64,000 nucleotides of DNA from Henricia sp. BOLD:AAB3569. Lineage: Eukaryota; Echinodermata; Asteroidea; Spinulosida; Echinasteridae. The stretch is from assembly GCA_037783545.1 (NCBI GenBank), contig JBBELK010000622.1, positions 682,001-746,000 of the forward strand, in the 5' to 3' direction. The notes beneath the pieces are model-generated. The model searched no databases. It was given only the letters and a program-made list of their open reading frames with translations, and was not told where the DNA came from. The position numbers and the translations under genes are program-made. How positions within the stretch are numbered: the stretch's first letter is position 1; each line of letters opens with the position of its first letter. This document shows, one piece after another, positions 1 to 11,726 of the stretch.

Positions 1-13
1 ATAACAAATCGAG

Positions 14-170
14 TACAGAACAAACAAGGCTATGATTCAGCCTCGCGCGTGAAGTCAGACCAAGATATTTCGGTAACCAGACTGTTTGGCAGTTGGCTAC
101 AATTCACCGCGCGGTGGCGCACTTTCGCTGCATAGCATACATGCAAATTCTTCACGGATTCACAACATTT
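14..170 (+). repeat. Dispersed repeat, copy 1 (mate at 12685-12838)
   Basis: The stretch around CCAAGATATTTCGGTAACCA and TTGCAGTTGGCTACA-like sequence recurs in the same orientation at 12685-12838 with scattered differences. No ends or target duplication are visible, and the window edge truncates the left side. Confidence 0.7.
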
Positions 171-562
171 CATAGCCCTTGGACAAGGCTACATTTAGAT
201 ACACATTTTAATCAATTTTGCACAACACCCTTGCTGAAACGAGTTGAGCTAGGCTGTATTAATTACCAAGTGACGGTGATCGCAACTGACCAATCACGTG
301 CCGCGTACTACGTTTTAGTTCGGTCATCGCACGTGCACGTAGCCTTGTGGAACATGTTTGCTCGACAATATTCAAAATTGCATCGTAGCTAGTGACGCTG
401 TTACCATAGCAAGAGCCAATCACATGCGCCTCACTCCGTGTAGTGGTAGCATCCATTAGGTTGTCTAATGTTTAAATGAACAGTTAGGAAAATTTTTCAA
501 TCTTTATTCAGATGAACTGCGTTTAGCTTTTAGCGTCTTCTTTCAGTCACAAACATCTATAC

Positions 563-1115
563 TATACTGAAACGCAAAAGAAACTTACCACCTTTTAAAC
601 CTTTAAATAGCAACAATAACACTGCGTGTAGTAATGTGTGAACTTATTTGTGGACAACAGTGTCCTCACTGTCCGACCAAACGGTGTCTAAAGGTCACTT
701 GAACCTTCAATGGTCACTTCATGGCACAGCTGTTTTGACTGTCAGTGATTAGCCAAGGGGTATAGGATGATTGTAATGAGCTGCACGTAATGTTGGCTTT
801 AAAAAGGCCAGTGCAAAATGGGCATTTCAAGCAACATGCCACGATTGCAATCCATCCAAAGACTGGTAGGCAGAATGCGCCGACGATGCACTGCCTGTAT
901 CTAAATCAATGGTGGCCACACACGCTATTGAAAGGGGACTGACATTGCACCCTCTTCTGTTCTTTGCTGTAGAACAAACTGATGAGATGGTGTATCTTGG
1001 TCAAAAACATGTCATCAATAAAATCCCAATGTTTCAATTAGCAATTGTTGGTTTGTTTTATTTTGAACTGTTACAATTTCAAACAAGTGGTAAGTTTCTT
1101 TTGCGTTTCAGTATA
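563..1115. repeat. Inverted repeat pair, 29-bp perfect arms
   Basis: TATACTGAAACGCAAAAGAA and following bases at 563-591 are the exact reverse complement of 1087-1115. The 495 bp between contain no supportable gene. Probably an old foldback element; no target duplication seen. Bases 171-562 hold nothing I recognise. Confidence 0.6.
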
Positions 1116-1610
1116 CATACATATAAGTGCACGATGTACATAAAAGATCTCCCCATAAGAAATGCGGGAATTATCGGCTACGATTTTTGAATTGATTTTT
1201 TAACAAATCTTCAGCAGGGATGTAATTGTTCCGGTTATTCTCGGAACTTTATTTTGTCTCATTGGTTTGTGACGAAGATTATTCTGGGAAAAACCGGAAC
1301 AAATCACATTCCTGCTTGAGCCAACGGAAAGGTCATATTATTAGTATGATTGTCTTATTTTGAAATTCTTGCGTAATAGATACTGGTAGGTCCACTTTTG
1401 GCAATCTATTTTTTAAAAATTGTCCTGAGCTGATACAATGCGCGATATGATTGATCGAAGCGGCTTCATTAAAAGGTCATGTTTAACGGCCCGGGGGTCT
1501 AATACAGCCTAGCTCAAGGGTGTTGTGGACAACTCGGTGTAGGAGCCTTGCGACAGGAAGACCATGATGCAGTACTCCTGATCTTAATGTAACTTGCGCA
1601 GTGAGTTGTG

Positions 1611-2730
1611 TGGTGCAAACAAGAAAAGCAGCTTCGACTACGGCGATGCAAGTGATGAATCTTCTTTGTATTCTCTTGCACTTACTTCAACCATCTGATA
1701 CAAACAAGTAAATTCTGTAAATACAGAAACGGGGAAAAGTAGTCACAATCTAAACTATTAAACAATGATAAATCTGGTTGGTGGCTTGTGGAATATAGAA
1801 TCGGCAGCTAAAATAAAGGCATGAAATTAAAGGGACACACCGGGTTTGTTGGGCTAGAAATAGACCCATACATTATTCTGAAGCGCTTTCCAGAGTAAAT
1901 TAGACCTGAAAAGACCCTGTCAAATTTGGCCGTTTTTGAGAATTGTTTAAAAATTTAAGGTCACGTGACTTTTCAGAACCAGATTCTGGTTCCGAAAAGT
2001 CAAGTGGTCTTGTGAGTTAGTTGTATTTCCAGCAATAGAAACCAGCGAAAAGTGCCAGTTGCTTCTCTTCTTGTTGGAAAATGATGTCCTACGAACACTA
2101 CGCGTACATGTGTACGTACCGTATTTTCCAATTTGTACACAAATCTGCCAACAGATTTCATAAGAAGGGTTTCTAGGTGTTGATATGGACGAGAGAATCT
2201 CTGATTTTCGTGTCTTCGCGGCAATAATTAATATCCGAAGAAAAAAACAGCATAGGCCTATTGAGGGCGCTAAAGACACCAAAGCGTTGCGTTCGATGTG
2301 CTTCCTCGAGTCAGCGCTGACCTGAGGGATCATGCAAGGTGTGACGAGTCAGGGAAAACAAGGAATCGAGGTTAAACACGTGTCGACCCATATCTAACCC
2401 ACCTTTATTTACAAACACATAATACATCGCGACGGCTGGAAAAGCGTATAGCCCAACATTTGTCACTTTTGTTAATTTGAAACATTTCTAGTTAATTACG
2501 TGACATTTTGATAATTTTTTTTTCACAACGACCATCGAATTATTATTGTCAAGGATGCTAGATTGCTACATTATGTAAACAGTAAGCCGGTGTGTCCCTT
2601 TAAGGCTTAAAATGAGGGGCAATGACTGCACTAAAATACACCGAATTAAACAATCGGATAAATTAACAATACAAATTTGTTTGATACGAGAAGCATCACC
2701 GTAGTCGAAGTTGCTTTTCTTGTTTGCACC
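1611..2730. repeat. Outer foldback arms around a TTAA element
   Basis: TGGTGCAAACAAGAAAAGCA at 1611-1648 matches 2693-2730 in inverted orientation over about 38 bp with few mismatches. It encloses the element at 1831-2599, so this is a nested structure. Bases 1116-1610 hold nothing recognisable. Confidence 0.65.
1831..2599. mobile_element. 769-bp TTAA-flanked non-autonomous DNA element
   Basis: Perfect 13-bp terminal inverted repeats (AGGGACACACCGG) flanked on both sides by TTAA (1827-1830 and 2600-2603). TTAA duplication is typical of piggyBac and Kolobok superfamilies; which one cannot be told without a transposase. Open frames inside are short and unconvincing. Confidence 0.85.
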
Positions 2731-2915
2731 ATTGTGTGTAGTATGTGTATTTCACAAGAAATCATGTTATTCATAGATTATTCAGATTTTTTTCCTCACT
2801 TTTAATAAAGCCAGCGCAAGTCACCTTGGCTTCTTTGCATTTGTGTTCTTCAGATATAAGCATTATCAGTTCGGAGATATATGGACAGATTATACAGGGC
2901 ACTATATAACCATGT

Positions 2916-3922
2916 ACACTCGACCAAAAAAGTTCTGTCACCAGTAAGACATTTGTAGATATTTATTATGAAATTGGATTTAATGTAGGAAAATAATATC
3001 AAATTTTAGCTGAACATATCACTCGAAGGATTAGAGCTCAACGGAGTCCATGATGGCAAGCTTCACGGAACAGGAATGCAACAAAGGAGTGCGGGGTAAG
3101 AATGAAAAAAAAACAAAAAAAACAACGACGTCAACTTTATTGCACTCAAGCAAGGGGAGTTACAGTTCAGTATTTTGCTTTCACCATACCTAATGGAAAG
3201 GCACGATTCAGATTGGACAATTTAACCATTTTGATTTGGATGTTTTTGACAAGACATTGATAAATCCAAACTCACTTAAAAATGTCCTAATTGTCTACAC
3301 ACAAATTGCCCAATTCACAAGTTGCATTGTTCTTTGGTGTTTTTCATTCTGACCCCACACTTCTATGTTGCATTCCTGTTCAGTGAAGCTTGCCATCATG
3401 ATCTCTCTTGAGCTCTATTCCTTTGAGGGATATGTTCAGCTAAAATTTGATATATTATTTTCCTACATTAAATCTAGCTAATGTTAACTATCATTTCATG
3501 TAGGGCTAATGAGAACAGTCAACATGAACATGATATCTCAAATTCAGTCTGTGCACTGGTAGTCTGGTAATCGACCGCGCATTGCCATTCCTTTGTAATA
3601 CAAGACTTGAATTTGTACACATCGGCTGTCATTCCAGACCTCCTTTTTTACTGCAATTGTAGGCTGAATCTTGATCGTGGCTTGTTATTTCCCTGAAGGA
3701 CCTGCGCGCAGTGGTTATGGTGGGTGAGTCCCAGGGGGAATTAGTGTGTCACGGTGAGAAAATGATATTTGTTTTGTGATATCGTGTTCATGTTGACTGT
3801 TCTCATTAGCCCTACATGAAATAACCATATGATAAAGTTAGGGCTAAGGTAACATTGGCTACATTAAATCCAATTTAATAATAAATGTCTTACTGGTGAC
3901 AGAACTTTTTTGGTCGAGTGTA
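2916..3922. mobile_element. Foldback element split by a younger insertion
   Basis: The left arm (2916-3082) matches, inverted, 3368-3474 and then 3862-3922. The right arm is interrupted exactly where the 387-bp element at 3475-3861 sits, which shows the order of insertion. The spacer holds A-rich sequence and no gene. Confidence 0.8.
3475..3861. mobile_element. 387-bp element with 9-bp target duplication
   Basis: Flanked by CATTAAATC on both sides (3466-3474, 3862-3870). Ends TAGCTAATGTT / AACATTGGCTA are inverted repeats with a mismatch. Inner arms are longer: ATTTCATGTAGGGCTAATGA (from 3493) is repeated inverted ending at 3822. Nine-base duplications are typical of Mutator-like elements. 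No ORF. Confidence 0.8.
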
Positions 3923-4417
3923 TTTATGACATGTACTGACTGAATGAATTGCAGAAAGACAATGCTAGTGTTGCTAGACGCAAATTTTCTCTGTGAAAAA
4001 ATTGTTTAAGCATGTACTTTGTATTTTAGACATCGGCAACCCTGTGAATAAATGCTGCTTTATACACGAATCTGGAAACTATAGAACTCCTTCCCTGGGG
4101 GCCATGAAGTGTCAGTGCGTTCTGTGGTCAAAATTGAATAGTGCACAGGCTTCAATAAAGAATGCACAAATTGTTCGAAGTCTAGTGACAACCTAACTGG
4201 ATGGCCCCCAGTTATGGTAGACGTACAGAGCAGGTCCTCGTCTCTCGGATTGGTGTATACGGCCATTTTTTGGCGCCTTGCCTAGTTTGGTGTGCGGTGC
4301 GTCCTCTCGACTGGTGGCCTGTTAAATCTTTTGTCTTGGAAGACTTTCTGAGACACAGGAAACGAAAGAAAACAGTCTACGCCTTGAATTATTGGCGGAC
4401 TGCCAATAATTCAAAAT

Positions 4418-4892
4418 AAACTCAAAAAAAGTTTGGAAAGTCAAGTTTGACCGACGATTTCTCTCTTGTTGCAAAATAATTTTCATTGAATTTTATATCA
4501 TTGGAAAGCCCTGTTATTCCTCTTTACGATGATGTGTCATTTGTTATGATTAAGCAATTGGGGGATGTGCAGCACAGCTGAATACGGGGGGCGGGTATAA
4601 AGTGAAATGTCACAAAATGCATTGCTATTGTCAAAAAGTGCATTGACACATTCCCATCCTCCAAGCAAAAGTGGAATGCACTGCATGACAATAGCAGTGA
4701 ATTTCACTTTCCACCTACCCCTGTATTCCGCTATACTGCACATCCCCCAATTGATTAATCATAACAAATGACATATCACTGTAAAGAGGATAACAGGGCT
4801 TTCCAATGATACAAACTTCAAGGGAAATGATTTAGTAACAAGAGAGAAATCGTCAGTCAAACTTGACTTTCCGAACTTTTTTTGAGGAGTTT
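4418..4892. mobile_element. Foldback family A, copy 1
   Basis: Almost the whole 475 bp folds on itself: AAACTC..AAAAAAAGTT at the left, AACTTTTTTTGAGGAGTTT at the right, with arms of about 200 bp around an AT-rich centre. A second full copy is at 15886-16365 and a single arm at 11777-11835. No coding capacity. Confidence 0.85.
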
Positions 4893-5709
4893 ATATATCG
4901 ATAGTAATTGTTTAATAACTAAACGTTTGGGGTTTTTTTTCGTTGATGTCTCGGCAAATAACTTTTGTTTCTAGAAATAATTTCAATCCATAAAACGTCA
5001 ATTTTTCGAGGTGCCACACCCAAAACGCAGGACTGTACATCTTTTTATTGAAATAATGCCTACTCCATTAGTTTCAAAAACATTAATCACAAACAAGTTT
5101 TGTACATTTTGCCAGGCCTAAGCACGATCGACAGAATGGCAAAAGGAAGTTTGATCAGTAACTAATCCCTTCCAAATATACATATACATTTAAAACTAAC
5201 AGCTGCATCTTAATAGCAATCATAAAAACATGTCAAATAGCCGTGGCGAAATGACAAGCACAGGACACCAACATTATATCCAAAACTGGATAAAAAATTT
5301 CAACATTTCCTAAATTAATCAAAATAATACCATATGAACAGTAAAAAAATGTACAAATTTTACAATCATATTCCAAAAACTAACAATAAATTTGGCTGGG
5401 CACACTGTGCCATCACATTTTCAAGAAATAGTTGAAAATGCATGTAAACAATTGTATTTTTTTATTTTTTTATTGATTGTCCGTCCCTCACGCATAAAAA
5501 CAACCTCTGCATAAAACTGTCACTGTAAAGTCAATTTCAACATGTGATAAAATCAGTAGCAGGTAAACATACAGGTTCACTTTAGTTTTTATTTGTTGTA
5601 TTGACTAAGGAAAGGCATTTTATTTATTCACCACATCCAACAGCGGAAGGACCAATTAACATAGATATTCAAATAACTATCAACTTCTAAGTTGAATTAC
5701 AAAGGGCCA
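4893..5709. other. AT-rich sequence, nothing recognised
   Basis: No convincing ORF, repeat ends or RNA gene seen on either strand. Confidence 0.5.
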
Positions 5710-5935
5710 GAGACACCGGGGAATCCCTCCCCTTGCTCTTCACGAAAGAACGCTCTGGGATCCTTAAAGTGCGTTACTGAAACCTAACACACTGGACCAA
5801 CGGCTTTATATCCCTTCCGAAGGACGGAGCAAGTGTGATTAAGTGCCTTGCTCAAGAGCACAAGTTCCACGGCCCGGAATCGAACCCACATTCCAGTACA
5901 ACGCACTAGACCGCTCGGCCATAACACTTGTTACA
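5710..5935 (-). mobile_element. tRNA-derived SINE, inverted copy
   Basis: On the minus strand a tRNA-like head (GGCCGAGCGGTCTAGTGCG with a B-box-like GGTTCGATTCC) is followed by the GAGCAAGGCACTT, ACTTGCTCC and GATCCCAGAGCG-type body seen at 42254-42490. It ends near the GGTGTC segment at 5712. Polymerase III A and B boxes are visible but diverged. Confidence 0.75.
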
Positions 5936-6106
5936 TAACATTTGTCTCCTCATTTCCATCCCTCACGTGAGGGACGGAATTGGATCACGCTTAAGTCCGT
6001 ATCAAGATAATTAGCTAACAATGTGGGAAAAAGTAACCACAGATATTGCCCTGGTGTAAAATCAGTGATGAATACGCATCTGAATACACAGGGAAAAATA
6101 GATTGA

Positions 6107-6502
6107 ATAAAAGGTAGAACACATGATCAGTAAACCGTTACAAATAGTTCCATCTCCCTGTTTGATTGAAGATATGCATCATGAGTAAAAGTAAGCACAA
6201 TACTTCGTCTAACTTCTAAGAAAACAGTCAAAAATGGTGTCGTTACCACTTTGCCCTGAACCACGGCCTGCACACAAAGTAGTTCAGGGAGAATTGGTTT
6301 TGAGGCGGAGTGAATTTTTGACTCGTGAGGCGGAAATTAATTGTTTTACTCATTTCTCAAAGACTATAGCACTTCAGACAAAACCATTTCAGGGGAATTT
6401 TTCCACCATCATCGTGTTTATATTGTGTAAGTTAGGCGTAAATCTGTGAACATTCCGATTTTCAAGATACCCGTACCAATCATGTATTCTACCTTTAAAT
6501 GA
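6107..6502. mobile_element. Foldback family B, diverged copy 1
   Basis: Shares the ACTCATTTCTCAAAGACTAT and AAACCATTTCAGGGGAA segments and the GTTACAAATAGTT segment with copies at 17150-17638 and 22894-23356. The central CGCCC-type minisatellite is mostly lost here. The ends resemble the TTAAAGG...CCTTTAA ends of the other copies. Confidence 0.65.
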
Positions 6503-6849
6503 GTTGCTATTTCTAATTGTTTGGCAAACAAATTAATTGTATTTATTTGCTGGACGTTTACCCGTTTTTCAATGAACTTATGTAATATAGTTACAGGGCC
6601 GATAATTGCCAGGGCCCATTTTTTTCCAAACTATTATGCACACATTGTTTTGTCATTATAAACATTTTGTTTTCTGCCGAAGCATTCATTTGCACTCCAC
6701 AAGCCAAACAGTGTACTAACCCTGGGCACGATTTTGTGCTATTAACTCGACTTTATTTTCCACGCCTTACTGAAGATATTGGACAAAAGAAACAATATTT
6801 TTATTTTAAATCTAACACTTGTTAATCCTCAAGTGTGATTGTATAAAGT

Positions 6850-6985
6850 GGGGTACCGTGGCCGAGTGGTGTGGGTCACTGACTCGCAACACTTGGGGTT
6901 GCGGGTTCGACACCCGGCTGTGGTACCTGTGCCCTTGAGCAGGGCACTTAACACACTTGCTCCATCCTTCAGAAGGATTATGACA
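6850..6985 (+). mobile_element. tRNA-derived SINE, truncated copy
   Basis: GGTACCGTGGCCGAGTGGT looks like a class II tRNA head (A box), and GGGTTCGACACCC is a B box, followed by the family body CCTTGAGCAGGGCACTTAAC and CTTGCTCCATCC. The rest of the body is missing. This is a SINE and not a functional tRNA: it is fused to the same body as the other two copies. Confidence 0.75.
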
Positions 6986-7080
6986 AGTCCAAAATAGTCA
7001 TCACAATGGAAGTCTTTGACGTTTGCCCTTAGTTTTTACACTTACAGTTAAAATTTATTACAAACATTGTACTACTTTAA

Positions 7081-7415
7081 AGGCCCCATGTATCATTTGC
7101 AAGATAAAACTTTTTACAGATTCGTGGAATAAGAGTGTAACATATCTAAGGAAGAATGTTGGTAAACTAGCCTGAAGAAATTTTAGCTACATAGATGCAT
7201 CAGTGCTTCAGAAAACCTGTACAAGTGAATGGTAAAAAAAGTCCCGTGCATTAGAAACCTACCTGTGGTTGCCAATTTCCAGCATGAAATACCATTTTGG
7301 ACGGAAATAAATTCATGTGGTGTTTGTTACCATTGCTATTAACACTTTGAGTGAGGTTTTTCTTGTCAACTCATGAAAAACAAAATTGGGTCACTGCAAA
7401 TGATACAATGGGCCT
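7081..7415. mobile_element. 335-bp TTAA-flanked MITE
   Basis: TTAA at 7077-7080 and 7416-7419 flank inverted ends AGGCCCCATGTATCATTTGC and its complement (one indel). No ORF. Same target preference as the elements at 1831, 9576, 24757 and 34510. Confidence 0.85.
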
Positions 7416-7739
7416 TTAACTTTACTTTAGCATTACATACATTTTATGTTCAAAAATTTAATTAATTTTCACCTTATGGGTTGACAGGAGAAACGCTAGT
7501 ATTGATATAGCAATGTTAACAAATGATTTTTTTTTCTGGGAGAAACTGCCAACTTGAAGAGAGAATTTTTGTTTTAAACCATTTGCAAATGATTATTTAC
7601 CATTCATTTAAATCTTGCACGGATTTTTCAGAAGTATTACTGCATCTGTGTGGCTGAAATTTCTACAGGACAGTTTATCAACATTATACTTTAGTTTTTT
7701 TTAAAGTTTTCCAGTCATGAAATCTTTCTTTAAAACACA

Positions 7740-8790
7740 GCGGTGTCGCCAAGGGGATGGGGGCTTTGACACCCCCTCCCCCTAATGAAACTTGAGGTTT
7801 GCACAACTATGTTTGAGCTGCTTTTGGTGCCCCCTTCCAATGTGCTGTGCCACCCTACTTTTAGAAGGCTAAAAGTGATTTTTTGACGTTTACATGTGGA
7901 CGGAATGATTCACTTTTAGCTGATTTGACTTTTTGTCCCAATCGATATGTGGAAATTGTTTTGCACACGCTTGATAGTCAAAAAGCACATTTCTGAAATA
8001 TCACCTTACAGTCCAAATCAAACATTGAAAAAAAACCATGGAGGTCCTTGGAATCTCCGGAATTCCCCCCACCCCCAGCCTACACCTAGACTTGGGTGTA
8101 GAGGGCTCTCTATAGGGGCAACGTGTAAAACTGTAGCATACCTGCCAACATTGCCGAATACAAAAAAATCGGACTGTAGTGAAATTTGCAACGGTCGAAT
8201 TGGTACAACGGTCAAGTTGACCTTGTACTGCACCTGTTTTCATGTACACAACACATGCGCCGTGCGCGGGGAGTCAGGTCATGTCGACCGTTCCGATTGT
8301 TCCGATTTTTAACCTTTTAACACTTAAAAATCAGAACAAATACGATAAAATCGGACTAGTTGGCGGGTATGCTGTAGTTACACAATTTATTAAACGGCCG
8401 AGGGGCTAAAAACGGGATGCCAAATTCATACGCCGGGCAGGACTTATTTCTCTAGACGTGCTAGGTGCAGGTACATGACCACATGAAACATGCTTTCAAG
8501 ATTTTGTTTCAAGCCATTTCCTGTTTAGAACAATCATCGGGAAAAAGCGACCACTGCCCAGAATTATTGAGATTCTAAGGACATCCATGGTGTTTTTTCA
8601 ATGTTTGATTTGGACTGTAAGGTGAGATTTCAGAAATGTGCTTTTTGACTATAAAGCATGTGCAAAAATTGTCCACACATCGATCGAGACAAAAAGTAAA
8701 ATCAGCTATAAAGTAAATAATTTCCGTCCACATGTAAACGTCAAAAAAATTGGCACCCCTTGACCCCACACTGGCGATGCCAATGTTAAA
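7740..8790. mobile_element. About 1-kb foldback element
   Basis: The left arm at about 7887-8050 and the right arm at about 8578-8740 are inverted copies, with shared blocks such as GACGTTTACATGTGGACGGA and AGTCCAAATCAAACATTGAA. Weaker homology extends out to GGTGTCGCC / TGGCGATGCC. The spacer includes GC-rich CCCCCCACCCCC and no convincing ORF. Confidence 0.75.
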
Positions 8791-8915
8791 ACACAAAGGC
8801 TTTTATAAAACTGCGTATTCAGTTTAATGTTTATATTGGCATGACTAATCATTTTTCTTACATCATTTTAGATATTAGTCAAATACGACCATTTTCTCTT
8901 GACTAATTACATATC

Positions 8916-9573
8916 AACTTGGGCGGTTCCGGCGGGTACCCGGTTTTACCCGGTTCCAACTTTTTGAGAAACCGGGTATACCCACTGTCAGTCCGTTCCA
9001 AGTTCAAAGTATCGGTTCCGGCTCTTTAGAACCGGCTCGAACCGACTCAACCCGGCTCCAGCTCCGAACAAAAGCCCTTAACACAGCCAGTCACCAATCA
9101 AATTGCTGACGAGCCTCTGCCTTTAAGACAGTCTCCATGGCTCAGTGCAATGGATGAAGAATTGTCGACAATGTCTGTAGTGAATGTACATGATACGTAC
9201 TGTCTAGATATTGGCCCCGTACTATGGATAAATTAGGTTTTGTCAGAGCCGGTTCCTTGCAGAGCGCACCGGTTCCAGCCAGAGCCGTGTCCAGCTGAAT
9301 CGGCCATGTACAGCATGAGCATGTGTGATGTTAATATGCATATCATGCTGCATGCAAGGAATCCGAAGCCTCAAGCATAGCGGCCGTGTGGGGTGTTTCC
9401 CCCACGAGCACTGTGGCCGGCTGTGCATCATATGCTAGCAGTTCGTGGAGTTTTTACATGTTGTATGTACCGGTAGCTAGGGCCTGAGTGAGGCCAAGAA
9501 CCAGAACCTGTTTTAACCGGTTCTTTCTATGGTACCGAAACCGGTTCCGAAAAAGTTGGAACCGCCCAAGCTT
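8916..9573. mobile_element. Foldback element rich in GAACCGG repeats
   Basis: AACTTGGGCGGTTCC at the left is inverted at the right as GGAACCGCCCAAGCTT, and the subterminal parts are crowded with GGTTCCGG/CCGGTTC units. It contains a stray end of the 28721-28853 hairpin MITE (ATTGCTGACGAGCC..CCTTTAA, 9097-9124). Confidence 0.7.
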
Positions 9574-9575
9574 AA

Positions 9576-10010
9576 AGTTGCACTGCCTGTGTTTGGGCCG
9601 ATTTGGGCGTCAAATTTGTTTTTTAAAGTTAAATAGGTATTTTTCTAGAATAGAAAAAGTTATCAGCTTTCATTTGGTACCAAGAACGTAAAAATCCGTC
9701 AAGGATTAATGCCAGTCGATTAAAAACAAGAAATGATTAAAAGGCTGGCAGGTCAATTAATCGACAGGGTTATGACGTAAATGTACATGTGCGCGTACAT
9801 GTGTACACATACTATGTACATATGAGCGTACGCGCACATGTACAACATGTGAAGCACGTTTCAAGAAAAAGGCTTGTATCTCCAATTCCCGACGTCAGAA
9901 ATTTAAGTTTTTGATATTTTTCGTTACAGAGACACGTAAGCTTTCTAAATTCGTTCGCTTGTGTAAATTAATTTTTTTAATCCTTTCACCGAAACACGGG
10001 CAATGCAACT
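9576..10010. mobile_element. 435-bp TTAA-flanked MITE
   Basis: TTAA at 9572-9575 and 10011-10014. Ends AGTTGCACTGCCTGTGTTTGG and CGAAACACGGGCAATGCAACT are imperfect inverted repeats. The middle has a GTACATGT/ACATGTAC-rich palindrome (about 9776-9855). No ORF. Confidence 0.82.
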
Positions 10011-10187
10011 TTAATGGTTTAATTACATTTACAGGTTAAATCACACTCAACAGTACGTCACGACAGTACAGTATCAAGGTATCACGCTACACTACTTTAA
10101 AACATTTTTATGGACATTTTAAAAAATTTTAAACCTTTGCACGGCAGAGAAAAGTACACTACATTTGATGATAAAAAAACTTAATTA

Positions 10188-10602
10188 GGTAATTCCCAAA
10201 ATTAGGGGTCCAAAAGTGTGACATGCTTTTTAAGATTTTCAAGTGTTTTTAATGATTGAAAGTGGTTTCCCACTAGAAAATAATGATTTTTATTTGTACA
10301 AATGTCACTCAAATTTAGTGTTTGTGTGTAGATGTGGCACCATGGTTAATGCAAACTCATTTTACAGCCAATTTTCATTGGCGTAGGTAACCCCGGACAC
10401 AACTCTTATTCAATACCATGGAACAAATAAGCCCTTACGGTCTTTAGTTTTTAATATTTTTCAGGAATCAGAAAATGATGCTGTCCCCTATAATCACAGG
10501 CCACAGTCCATTACTGAGAATTTGTGGTCATAAGTGGTGATTTTTGAAGCAGAGAGTGTTGGGACACCAACAATTTTGGACCCCTAATTTTGGGAATTAC
10601 CC
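10188..10602. mobile_element. 415-bp MITE with long perfect ends
   Basis: GGTAATTCCCAAAATTAGGG plus eight more bases at the left are perfectly inverted at the right end. No target duplication is certain. Sequence from 10603 to the SECIS-like candidate has no recognised feature. Confidence 0.8.
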
Positions 10603-10919
10603 AAATGCGGGTTAAATTGGGTCTAGTGCACTAAAAATACACAGATTATTTACTGACCAAAAGACTGAAGGCTGATAGACTTAGCTCATTTCAGTCAGTC
10701 AGTAACATGTATGACTGACATCTCTTATGGCAAGGCTGACTGCACCAGCTTCCGTAAGAGCCGCTGAGACAGGGTGCGCCACTCTGCCTGAAGTGCTCCC
10801 TAGGAAGTGAGAACATGCACTTATGGAACTGTTTTAAGGCACGCGACTCCAGAGGTCAACTCATCCCAAGCAGGTTTAATCAGATTGAAAGCGAACAAAA
10901 ACGTTTTTTTGGGAGCCAC

Positions 10920-10990
10920 TAACTACAGAATTCTCCCACAAACAGGAAATGCCACAATCTATTGCTGTGGGAATCACTTTGTTCATGAAC
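10920..10990 (-). other. Weak SECIS-like fold downstream of SELENOI
   Basis: On the minus strand, AGTGAT is followed by CCCACA, an AA within the next few bases (GCAATAG), then TGTGGG and AGAA. This can be drawn as a UGA/GA quartet closed by a six-base helix with one bulged U. The apical loop is about 25 nt, and the outer helix is short with a mismatch. A competing hairpin uses a nearer TGTGG. It is about 650 nt past the TGA, or about 240 nt if the intervening MITE is discounted. Drawn by eye only. Confidence 0.2.
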
Positions 10991-11089
10991 AGATCTATTT
11001 GGACCTGGGGAAAAATTCACTGAAGTAGGACAGTCTTGATAACGATTCCAAAGTGATTGGTCAATCACCGCCTTGTTATCCACAAGTTA

Positions 11090-11506
11090 GGCCCCTTTCA
11101 AACGTCGTGCTTGTGCCGTGTCAAATTAAATTTAACTTGATTTTTTTAAATTCGACAGGGCACCAGATTTTAGCTTGACAGGGTGTGCCGTGCTAATTCA
11201 ATTTAGTGCGGTGCTTCTGCTGTGTCGAATTTAATTCCAGTTCGAAGTTGGGCCGTAACTTTGTTCACAATTAGAAATTCGCGTGCGAGCAAAGAAATAA
11301 CCAACAAACAAGTGCATCAAAATAACAAATATGGCGACGTACAATGGACAGAATGGAAAACGCACGTGATGTGTACACGACTCATCCGCCATGTTGGATG
11401 TATTTAAGTTCGACGTTTGAAACCTCTGCCGTGCTTACGCCATGCTACCGTCGCGCTAAATTAATTTTTTAACGACATTACACAAGCGTGACATTTGAAA
11501 CGGTCC
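11090..11506. mobile_element. 417-bp PIF/Harbinger-like MITE beside the SELENOI 3' end
   Basis: TTA flanks both sides (11087-11089, 11507-11509). The ends GG(C/A)CC..TTTCAAACGTCGTGCTTGTG are inverted with a few mismatches. A three-base T(A/T)A duplication with GG-type ends fits PIF/Harbinger. A truncated relative is at 30479-30838. It probably lies within or just past the SELENOI 3' untranslated region. Confidence 0.8.
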
Positions 11507-11615
11507 TTAACTATATTTATCAAACATCTGTTCTGTTCAAGAATTGATATTTTTAAAAAAATCCGTCTTTTTGGGTGAGTATATTTTAAAAACATGGACA
11601 CAACGGTGGCATGAC

Positions 11616-11726
11616 TTATCTCTCTGTAAAGTTGCATCATTTCGTTCCGTTGGGTACATGTACTTTTGGGCTCCTTTTCTTCAGAGAGAACACATAGATA
11701 TTGAAGTGATCTGCAAGTTGAACAAC
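11616..11726 (-). CDS. SELENOI: SELENOI exon 9 with in-frame TGA (11637-11639)
   Basis: The acceptor CCCGCAG opens [18 protein letters not shown], which aligns with the conserved C terminus. After codon 397 come TGA (11639-11637), six codons (CNFTER) and TAA (11618-11616). In vertebrate SELENOI a UGA a few residues after the same FSL-containing segment encodes selenocysteine with about ten residues following, so the layout is similar. Without a demonstrated SECIS element the TGA could equally be the true stop. The exon is certain; the recoding is not. Confidence 0.85.

Noticed and set aside
6850..6930. Functional tRNA gene
   Set aside because: Fused to the same SINE body as at 42254 and 5710.
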